64,000 nucleotides of DNA from Verrucomicrobiaceae bacterium (GTDB taxonomy: Bacteria; Verrucomicrobiota; Verrucomicrobiia; Verrucomicrobiales; Verrucomicrobiaceae), in the NCBI GenBank assembly GCA_016795485.1, contig JAEUHM010000010.1, positions 1-64,000 of the forward strand, given 5' to 3'. The stretch's first letter is position 1. The number at the start of each line of letters is the position of its first letter. The position numbers and the translations under genes were made by a program. Under the pieces are notes generated by a model that was not told the origin of the DNA, did no database searches, and worked only from the letters and a program-made list of their open reading frames with translations. Shown here piece by piece: positions 42,218-52,800 of this stretch.

Positions 42218-43585
42218 TCAGGTGATGGGTTTGGGCAGACTCTTCTGCTTTTGTTTTACCCTCCACATAGCGATTCCGCCGATGATGCCAAAGGCGGCCA
42301 TGGAGGGATACCACGTGCCCCAGCCATAGGTGTCGATCAACCGACCGGTTATAGGCAAGGCAATGGCTGCACCGTAGTACTGAAATGAATCAATGACGCC
42401 AGAGGCGAATCCCGCCATTCGCTTGCCACCAATGTCCATGGGCGCGGCAGCGCCAACAATCGCGTGGGTGGAGTTGGCGGTCATGGAGATGAGAATCAAA
42501 AAGATGCAGCCCAAGATGATGCCGCCCGTGGTGGGTCCAACGGCCCCGCTGTAGATCACAGCTGCTGCACAACCGATCACAACGGCTTCCATGAAGTAGA
42601 GCACCATCGCCACTGGGGAGCGCTGACCTTTGAAATACTTGTCCGAGATGTAGCCAGCGAGCATCGAACCCACAACAGCGGCCATGGGCATTGCCATCAG
42701 CGTGATCGAAACGGCAGCTGGCTTGTTGTTTAGGTCAAGCTGAAGCATGTCTTTGAAATACAAAACAGAGAGCTGCTCTGAACTCTGCCTGACCGCTCCC
42801 GTACATCCATAGGCGATGGCATAAAGCCACACGAGCGGGTGCTTGAAGATCGTGACAAAAGCTTCCGTGAGAGTCGCACGAGTATTACCATCTTCGGTGT
42901 CGGAGTGATCCTTTACGACGCCGGGATAGCCAGCCGCTTCTGGAGATTCCTTCGGAATAAGGGCAAAAAGGATCGCAACAAAGGCCACAACAAACGGCGG
43001 GATGCGGAACAGCCAATACCAATCGCCCTTGGCCACCGTCCAGGTGAAGATCGTCATGCCAGCGAGGATGACTGGGCCCAGCCAATTGATGGCAACTTGT
43101 CCCAACTGGATCATGAAGCCAAAGATGCCAGCAAAGGTGCCACGCTCGTGAGGGTTGAACCATGCGGCGTTGATTTTGACCATGCTTGGCGCACCAAAGG
43201 ACTGAAACCAGCCATTGATCAGCCAAACTAGGGCCATGGTCGAAAACGAGCTGATGAACGAGGAGAAACCGAAAAACAGATTGACCACGATAGTGCCAAC
43301 AGCACCGATCAACATCGCTGCCTTGCCTCCAATGCGGTCTGTGAGCAGGCCATTGACGAGTTGCCCCGTTCCGTAAGCGATCGACCAGACGCTTAGCATG
43401 TCCGTGATGTCAGAATGGTCGAAACCAAAGTCCTTCTCGATACCGGGAGCCGCAAACTTGAAGTTGTACCGGCACATGTAGTACGAGGCATACATCAAGC
43501 CGATAACGATCCAGTTAATGTTCCGCCGGACCCGGAAGCCCGGAGGATATTCAGGAATCGGGCCGTGATGTTGAGCTGGGTGCAT
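42218..43585 (-). CDS. MFS transporter, organophosphate:phosphate antiporter type
   Basis: A 455-residue transporter similar to GlpT/UhpT-type proteins. WIVIGLMYASYYMCRYNFKFA is the first helix with the conserved YxxxRxN pattern, and WNSPHERGTFAG-like (WFNPHERGTFAG) is the loop after helix 4. The C-terminal half has the expected six helices. It probably exchanges phosphorylated sugars or glycerol-3-phosphate for phosphate. The frame is open to 43741, but ATG 43585 (MHPAQHHGPIPEY) matches family starts. It precedes the deoxyribosyltransferase-like gene by 7 bases. Confidence 0.88.
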   Translation of the reverse strand: MHPAQHHGPIPEYPPGFRVRRNINWIVIGLMYASYYMCRYNFKFAAPGIEKDFGFDHSDITDMLSVWSIAYGTGQLVNGLLTDRIGGKAAMLIGAVGTIVVNLFFGFSSFISSFSTMALVWLINGWFQSFGAPSMVKINAAWFNPHERGTFAGIFGFMIQLGQVAINWLGPVILAGMTIFTWTVAKGDWYWLFRIPPFVVAFVAILFALIPKESPEAAGYPGVVKDHSDTEDGNTRATLTEAFVTIFKHPLVWLYAIAYGCTGAVRQSSEQLSVLYFKDMLQLDLNNKPAAVSITLMAMPMAAVVGSMLAGYISDKYFKGQRSPVAMVLYFMEAVVIGCAAAVIYSGAVGPTTGGIILGCIFLILISMTANSTHAIVGAAAPMDIGGKRMAGFASGVIDSFQYYGAAIALPITGRLIDTYGWGTWYPSMAAFGIIGGIAMWRVKQKQKSLPKPIT

Positions 43586-43744
43586 GACTTGGGTGCGGAA
43601 CAGCCGCCGAGAATGGCGGTTTTGCCAAAAAAGGCAATCCCTGAGAATCCATAGGTGCCAGAACCGACGATTGGCGCTGGTAGGGAGTTGGGGGGTGCCG
43701 GGTTCAGAAAAACAATCCACGCCCCAAAAAAAGGGCCGCAACTA

Positions 43745-43772
43745 TTGACTGCCAGAGGCGGTTTTTGATAGT
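43745..43772 (+). promoter_or_regulatory. Probable promoter of the giant DUF1800 gene
   Basis: TTGACT at 43745-43750 and GATAGT at 43767-43772 are 16 bases apart and lie about 80 bases before the ATG. The 268-base intergenic stretch 43586-43853 holds no gene. A small palindrome TAGTC-TGGCG-GACTA overlaps the -10 (43769-43783), a possible operator. Confidence 0.45.
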
Positions 43773-43853
43773 CTGGCGGACTATTTACCGTGCCGGTGAG
43801 ACACAACGCCCTCTGCACGACGCTCCCGACTCTTCTCCAACCACGCTCTTCCC

Positions 43854-46800
43854 ATGCACCCACGCACCCTCGTATCCCTGCTGTCTTTGTTTCTTGCCGT
43901 AACACAGACCGCCTCGGCCATGGACTTCTTCAGCACTGGACCCGGGCAGGGCGGCCCCGACAACATGAGCGATGTCTGGCAGGCAAAAATGGACGCTTGG
44001 GGGCTTGATCCTAACGGGGATGAAGATTCGGACGGATGCAGCAATCTGGTGGAGTCCATCGCTGGCACAGATCCACGTAATCCAGCCGATTGCACCAAGG
44101 TCGGGAACACCATCGTGGCGGGAAATACCATCGTGTTCACCTTTGATGCCGAAGCCGGGAAAAAATATCGAGTGAAGAGCGATAGCAATCCCACGGGTGC
44201 CTTTAGCACCATAGAAAACATCACCTCTCCGGTCACCGATACGGAATACATTCCCACGGCGGATAATCCCAGTGCCACCATAACGATCACTAAGTCTGGC
44301 ACGGCCAAGTTTTACCGGATTGAGACAGACGATGTCGATTCCGATGGTGACGGTGCCTCCGACTGGGAAGAGAGAGAAACTGGAACCAATCCCAACAATG
44401 GGTTTAGCCCTGGGAACGCCTCTGGTGGGGCGGCCAATGACGGTGATACACTGCGGTCACTGCTTTCTCTAACAGCAACCGCACAAACGCCCAACGGCTA
44501 TGAGAGAGCAGACAAAACCGCTACCACTCCTGTCGTGACTCCTGCCGTAGTGAGGCTTTCGCGGAGCTTTGGCACGATGCCTCTGAATGGCCTCACGCTA
44601 GATGGAAGCGGTGGCGCACCCGATGCTACGAAGGCCAACGCATCGACCAACGATTTTGCCAATCCTGGAACCATCAACATCCCGAATGGAGCCACCACTC
44701 ATGATGTGTCCATCAGCCCCGTTCAGGACTCCACGGCCGAGGTTCCTGAGTTCCTAAAGGTCACCATCAACCTGCCCACAGTGGCCTCGCCTGGGCCCAG
44801 CGCTACCGTTTGCATGTGCGATGCAAATCCCACGCTGCCAGCAAACAACCAACTCTACGTTGCCTTCCTTGGACATGAGGCTGGAGAAGCGACCACTGCC
44901 AGCGGTTACGCAACAGCCCTGGTGAATGGTGACAACACGAGCGCCTCTGTCTCGGTGGTGTTCAACAACCTTTCTAGCGAGCAAAATACGGCCTACATTC
45001 GTTACGGTCCTAACAATGACTTGGCACCCGCGCTGCCAAACGGTCAAGTCTCCGGCTTCGGTTACAACGTTGTCTACAAACCAGGATTTCTCTCTACAGA
45101 TCAAGCGTTCCTGGATGCCTTGCGCAACTCAGACCTGTGGTGCGCCGTCACCTCTGCCAACTTTCCCGCCAAGGAGATCGCTGGTCCCTTTCAGCTCGCA
45201 GATGGTTCCGAAACTTTCACCGAGCCAGCCGAGGAACCCGCTACAGGCAGCGGTGCCTGGGCGACCACTACGACAGACCAAATCGAGCGAGATATCTGGC
45301 GTTTCATGGGCCAAGCGACCTTCGGCGGTACTACTGCCCTATACAACGAGATCCGGGCAAAGGTCGACACCCGCATCGGGGCGCTTTCGGGCTCTCCCAC
45401 GGCAGCACAGATCACTGACGCTTATCTTTTGGGCCTTGAGGACTGGATGGATGACCAGATGAACTCCACACTCACACCCAGTATCAACTTCCAGAAGCTC
45501 GTCATGGCTGCGGACAACGAGGAGTTTGCGCTCCGGGGGAATAAACCGAGCACCTATTTTGGCGATCCACAGATCAACAACGCCACCTACCAACTGAGCT
45601 ACGATGCCCAGGGCATGCCGTTTTTGCCCTCCAACACAACCGCTAACAACAACAACTTCGGCGGGAACTACCCACAATCTGGACCCAATCGCCGCCGCGA
45701 ATGGTGGACCATAGCCCTACAGGCAAAGGACCAGCTTCGTCAGCGCATGGCGCTGGCGCTGAGTGAGATCGTCGTCATCTCCGAGGCGGACCAGACGATT
45801 CTGGATCGCCACTACGGCTGTGCCAACTACTGGGACATGCTGGCTACCGGTGCGTTTGGTAAATACCGCAGTCTTCTGGAGCAGGTCACTTACAGTCCCA
45901 TGATGGGCATCTACCTCTCCCACATGTCCAACCGTGCTAGATATGAAGCCAGCCCAGGACTTTGGGTCAGCCCAGATGAAAACTACGCGCGTGAGATCAT
46001 GCAGCTCTTCTCCATCGGTCTGGTTTTGCGGCACCCAGATGGCTCTTTGATGCTGGATGGTGCAGGCTTGCCCATTCCCACCTACGACAACAATGACATC
46101 ACTGAGTTGGCACGCGTGATGACCGGATTTTCCCACGGAGCGCGACATGCCAACGCTTACTACTCCAGCTTCAGCGGCAGCACGTTGCTCTACAACAACT
46201 ACTCGGCCAGTGACATGAGTGACCAGATCATTCTGAACTACGCCTCACCCACCAACTTCCAAAGCGGTAACAACGTGTGGTTTGGCCGCCGCGATGGTCA
46301 ACTCTTCTGGCCTGCACCGTGGGTCTACCCGATGAAAGTGATGGGACGCATCAGCGATGCCACTGGCACACCAGCAGGCAGCATTTACTACCACGACTTC
46401 GATACCTATCTCGACCCAGTCAGCGAAACACCCGTTCCAGGCGTCTCCAAACGCCTGTTCGCTGGCAAGCATGCCCAGTATGACATCGACGTGCGCGTGC
46501 TTCCCGCCCTGGGACGTGGTGCCAATGACATCACCTGTCATAACCTCGCAGCGCAAGACCTCACCGATGCCCACAACGTTCTGGCAGGCGACCCCAATGC
46601 GGCGACCTACCCTGCACCGCCATCAGGACCCGGCCCAGATGCTGGCTTTGAATCCAATCCAGGCCATACCAATACACCGATCAACATTTCCCGTTGGCTC
46701 ATTCAGCGCCTCGTCACCTCCAATCCCTCCAACGGCTACATTTACCGTGTTCAGAACGCCTACCGCGCATCCAACGGGAACCTCGGCACCGTTCTGAAGG

Positions 46801-49800
46801 CCATCCTGCTTGATTTTGAGGCTCGCTCCCTGCAACTCGCGGACACAGCCATCTCCCACGGCAAAGTGAAGGAGCCCCTCGTGGCCTTTGCCCAAATGTT
46901 GCGGGCATTCCGAGCCTTCTCCGGCGCGCCGCTCTCGATTCTCAGAGACAACACACCGCCTTTTGGCTCTGGCGAGACGCCAATGCCCGAGGCCTATCCC
47001 GCAACGGAGTTCAATAAGTTCTCCAACCAAAACGTGAATCCACCCGCCTTGCCAAACGGCTGGGCCCAAGGGCCATTCCGTTACCGCTTTGGTGATCTGA
47101 CAGCGAACATCGGACAATCGCCACAGCGAGCGCCGAGTGTGTTCAACTGGTTCCTGCCAGACTTCGTCGTTCCAGGACCGATGGCCCAAGCGGGCTTGTT
47201 TGCACCTGAGCTTCAGATCAATACAGAGGCGTCCGTGGTCGCTAAGGTGAACATGTTCTACAACTTCACTTGGTCCAACCTCACCGGTATGTCGACACAG
47301 CCAGGCTCTGACGCCAACGTGGCAGATTTCACGCTTAGCAATGCCTGGGCCACTCCAGCAGTGCTCTTCTCTCTGGACGGCGGGAAGACCTTCACCAACT
47401 CGCTCACATTCAACGCGTCGAATTGGAACTCGGCTCAAACCATCACGGTCATCGCCGCAGACACGCCCAGTCTCGCCACCCTGGACAACAGCCTGCTTCG
47501 TTTCTCCGTTTCAGGCGCAGGATCTGGTTACGACGCGTTGCCGGTCCTGCCAGTAAATGTGAGCACCACTGACAATGAGTTGCGAAATGAAGGCATCCGA
47601 GTGGAAGAAACAGGCTTCTCCACCTGGGTGCAAGAAGGCGGAGCCACTGATACCGTGAACGTGCGACTTACGTCACCACCGCCCACTGGCGCGACAGTTA
47701 CGATCAATCTATCGACTTCCAACGGGCAGGCCTCTGTCTCACCCACCACGCTCAACTTCACTAGCGCGAACTGGGATACGGCCCAACCCGCAACCATCTC
47801 GGCTGTGCAAGACGGTACCACAGAGGCCTCTGGATCTGCCAACTCCGCACTCATCATCTCTTCCACCAGCGCCACCGCCGCATGGAACGGGCTCACCGCA
47901 CCTTCGTTCGTGATTAACGTGGCGGATGACAACGACGGAGCCAACAGCTACGGCATCATCATCGCAGAGAGCGGTGGTAGCACCATCGTGGCAGAGACGA
48001 TCAATACCTCCGGCGCCGGCACGGATAGTTTCACCATCGTGCTGGCCAAACAGCCTACGGCAAGCGTGACGATAACGATTCTCCCTGTTTTTGGGCAGCT
48101 TGGGATTCACAACGGCACTAGTTTCGTCACAACAGCAATTACCCGAACTTTCACTACGACGACCAATCAGGCAGTGAGCGGCACGACGAGCGGCTGGAAC
48201 GTGCCACAGACCGTCGTCGTGCGCGGTAATGACGACAACACTGCTGACAACGACTGGCCGGAGAACCCGCTGCACTACGGCTCACTCGTCGTTTACGGCA
48301 CAGGCGGCGGTTATGACGCGGTAAAGGCCCAGACGGTGGTCGTTCCTGTATCTGAGACTGCCTTCACGGTCAGCACCACCAATGATAACCGCATCATGAT
48401 CAGCCACGGCGGCTCGGATGCCAGTGAGACCCGCGTTTCTGAAGACGGCACCATTACTGACACTATCACCGTGGCCCTCCGCGCGGCTCCTCAGGCTGGT
48501 GTCCCTGTCACAGTGACCCTTGGCTCCGGGCAACTCTCCTGCACGCCAGACCACATCGTTTTCAACAACACCAATTACAGCACCCCAGTGACGGTGACCG
48601 TGAAGGCGATTGACGACCACTTTGCTGAGGGTCTGCACGTTTCCGAGCGTCAGGGACTCGTCAATGCAAACGCCGTGCAAGCCTTTGCCACCTGCACCAT
48701 CTCCGGTGGAGCGGTGAACGCCACGACCATCACCGGACGTGGCTACGGCTATGCCAGCGCACCTCAGGTCACCTTTGCACCATCTCCTACGGGTGTGTTC
48801 GCCACGGGTACAGCCGTGTTGAATGCGCTGGGCCAAGTTGCTTCGATCAACATCACAAGCGGCGGCTCAGGTTACGTCAGCGCACCCTCTGTTACCATTG
48901 CAGCTCCACCCAATTCCATGCCCTTGATTCCCACGGCGATCTCCACTATCGCCAGTGGTGCCGTTAACAATGTCATCGTCACCAGTGGCGGAGGCGGATA
49001 CTCAAGCCCACCCCTAGTGTTCTTCTCTGGCGCACCTGCTGGCGGCACGACAGCCAGCGGATATGGACAAATCAATGCCCAAGGCCAACTCACCAACATC
49101 GTCGTTACCAACGCTGGTGCGGGCTACATCACCGCACCCACCATTAGCTTCTATGAGCCACCGCACGGCCAGGCGACCATCGTGGCCACTGCCACCAGCG
49201 ACAATGTGGCAGACAACAACTACAACAACTACTGGGCGCGCACCCACTCCAGTTTGTACTGCACTGTCATCGACAACGACCTCGCAGCTTTGGTGGTGAA
49301 TCAGTCTGGCGGCAGCACCTCGGTGAATGAAAACGGCACAACCGACACCGTTGGCTTCTCTCTCAGCCAGCAACCTTCTGCAAACGTCACCGTCACTCTC
49401 ACACCTACCAACCAAGTGCTGGTCAACAACACCACACTGCCCACCACGCTCACCTTCACAACGGCAAACTGGGGCACGGAACAAACGGTGACCGTGGCCG
49501 CAGTCAATGACGCGACTGTGGAGGGTGATCTTGGAGCCAACATAGGAGTGGGCATCGTATCAAATGATACTGCATTCGGTGGGTTGAAGGCCAAAGCCAT
49601 TCCAGTCACCGTCATCGACAACGACTTCCTGCCTCTCAACCTCGCTCATGCCAACACCTGGACAATCGTGGCCGAAGGTGCTGCTGCTGGCAACTCTGAT
49701 GCCAGCACTGTGCGGTTGAGCGACACCTTCACCGTAAGTCTGCCGCGCACACCAACGTCAGCTGTCACCGTGACGCTTGTCCCAGACGCAAACGTCACCG

Positions 49801-52800
49801 TTTCACCTTCCACGCTAAACTTTACTGCCGCCAACGTGGCTCAGACGGTGACCGTCACCGCCGTGGATGATGCCGCGTTGGAAGCCACTAACCACGAGGC
49901 CTCCATCCGCTTCCAGATCAGCAGCGCGGATCCAAGCTATAGCAACAATGCCATGTATCCGTGGCCGGTGCAGGTGATTGACAATGACAGCTACGGAGTG
50001 GCCATCGTACAGTCAGACCTCTTCACGACACCGACGGAGACCTCCACGGATACTTACACCGTAAGGCTAACTCGCGCTCCAGGAGGCAATGTCGTCGTCC
50101 GCGCCACCTCACCAGCTCCCGCAGAACTGCTGGTCAACAGTGCTACCTCCGTCAACCTCACCTTCACCACCACCAACTGGGCCACACCACAGACCATCAC
50201 GGTCACCGCAGTGGGCGATGGGGTTATTGAGGGCCGCGAGTTGTTCAATGTGACGCATGACATCTTCTCCACCGCTGATGCCACAAACTACCCCACAAGC
50301 ATGGGTATCTCACCAGTCACAGTATACAACACCGACAACTTCCGCCGCAATGAGGGCATGCTCAGTTATCCGGCGGGCGGCGGTATTACCGTCAATGCCA
50401 GCACGCCCAACAGCGGCACCCTTTGGACTGCTGAGGGTGGAGGCTACATGGACACGGTGGATGTCTATCTGACCGGAAAGCCCATCAACGATGTGGTGGT
50501 CTACATCTTCCCCTCCATCCCCACCGGTCAGGTGGCTCAAGTCGGCACAGACAAGACCACACTCGTCTTTAACTCCACCAACTGGAACATCCCGCAGACT
50601 GTCCAAGTCATGGCGCTGGACGACAGCTTTGTGGAGCCGCACCACATCAGCCAGGGCATCACTTTCCAAGCTCAAAGCAGCGATCCGCTCTATCAGTTCG
50701 TTAGCGCCACGCCCACCGTTTACATCGTGGACAACGACACCGCAGGCGTCATCATCGAGCAGTCTGGAAACACCACCAACACCACCGAGGGAGGGGCCAC
50801 TGATACTTACACCGTCCGCCTCAACCGCGCTCCAAACGGCACTGTGGTCATCGAGCCACGTGTCAATACAGACACCACCGTCTCACCCACCAGTCTGACC
50901 TTTGATGCCAACAACTGGAACACCCCTCAATCGGTGACTGTGACGGCGTTTAATGACACTGGCAATGAGCGCAACGAAGTGTCCAATATCGGGCATTGGA
51001 TCAATCCCACCGGCACAACGGACACTACCGGATTCGCCCTGCAGCTTCTCAACTGCAACACCACCATCAGCATCACCACCGTCACCTGTGCCTCAACGGT
51101 AGGTCTTTACGCTGGAATGCCCATCTCCGGTCCTAACATCAATCCTGGCACCACCATCAGCAGTATTTCCAATAGCACCACCTTTGTCCTTAGCGGAAGC
51201 GCTACCGCCACCACCACGACGCCCATCACCCTCACCGCTGGCATTCAGCACGTGCCCAACTTCGTCACCGACAATGATGACCTCGTGGCCGTCTCCCACG
51301 TCGGCCTGGATACACGCGTTCATGAGGACGGCAGCCTCTCTGACACTGTGCAGGTCACCCTCCGGCGTGCACCCACAGGCGGTAGCACCGTCACCGTCAC
51401 CGCCGCCGTTCCCGCCAACCAAGGCTATGCCGCCAGCCCTACTGTGCTGACTTTCAACAGCAGCGACTGGAACACCGTTAAGACCATCAACATCACCGGC
51501 GTCAACAACAACAACTTCACTGACCGCCTCCACAGCGCCAACCTGACCTTCACATCCGCCGCGAGCGGCGGCTCGCCCAACGACACGGCGTTCAACCTCG
51601 CCAACAACGTTATCAATCAGATCCCGGTGTTCGTAGCCACTGTGGATACGCCGCAGGTCGTTGTTAGTGAGTCCAGCAACTCCACCAACCTCAATGAGGG
51701 TGGTGCCACTGACACCGTTTCCTACATCCTGAGCCACCAGCCCACCGGAGACGTCACCGTCACCATCACCTGCGACTCCCAGCTCGAAGTCGCCGGTCTC
51801 GCGGTCAACGGTGTCCTCACTTATGGCCCCACAGCCACGCTCACCTTCACCACGACCAACTGGAATGTCTATCAAGCCGCCACCTTCCGCGCCAAAGACG
51901 ATCTCGTCACCGAGAGCAACAGTTTGCTCGTCCCGCATCTCGGCTGGGTCACAAACTCAGCCACCAGCGGTGATCCCCAATACAACGGCGTCACCATGGC
52001 CACGTTCCCGGCACTCATCATCGACAATGAAGTGCCTGGAGCCGTGCTCAGCCACACTGGCGGAACTACGATCGTGGCCGAAGGCGGCACGGGCGACACC
52101 TACACCGTCGTCCTCACCCGAGCACCCACCGCAGATGTCACGGTCAACATCACCCCAGATGCAGACGCCACCGTCAGCCCCACCAGCCTCACATTCAACA
52201 CCGGGAACTGGAGTACACCCCAAATCGTGACCGTCAATGCCGCCCCCGACACAGACATCGAGAGCCTACACACTGCCACCATCGGTCATAGCTTCACCAG
52301 TGCGGACCCCATTTACAGCGGCCACCCCGCGCCCAATCACATCGCCACCGTTTACGATGACGATGGTAACCAACTCGTTGTCAACCAGACCGGTGGCACC
52401 ACCGTGCTGACCGAAGGCCCCAACAGTAGCGGCTGGGACACCTTCACCCTCGCGCTCTCACAGCCGCCCACCGGCACCGTCACCATCAGCCTCATCCCGC
52501 CGATGTATTACATCCCGCCGGCACCCTACTCCAAGCAATACGGCTACTACACCAGCGACCTCTCCGGCTCCAACCAGCAGCGCGACCGCGTAGTGCTGGA
52601 CTACACCGAGATCAACCTCCTCTACCGCAGCACCTTCTACGGCTATCTCACCAGCGTCTACGGAAGCAACATCCCGAATCCACCCACAGACGCAGAGTGC
52701 CAGAGCGCCCATTGGGCCGCCGCCAAGGCTGTGGTCGACAAACTCGACCTCTGGTTCAACGGCGGCAGCCTCAAAGCCCGCTACCCCGTGCTCAAAGAGC

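Noticed and set aside
46623-51938. Minus-strand ORFs of 150-280 codons inside the giant gene
   Set aside because: They have Gly/Val/Asp-rich shadow compositions and break at Calx-beta unit edges, with no ribosome site or domain.
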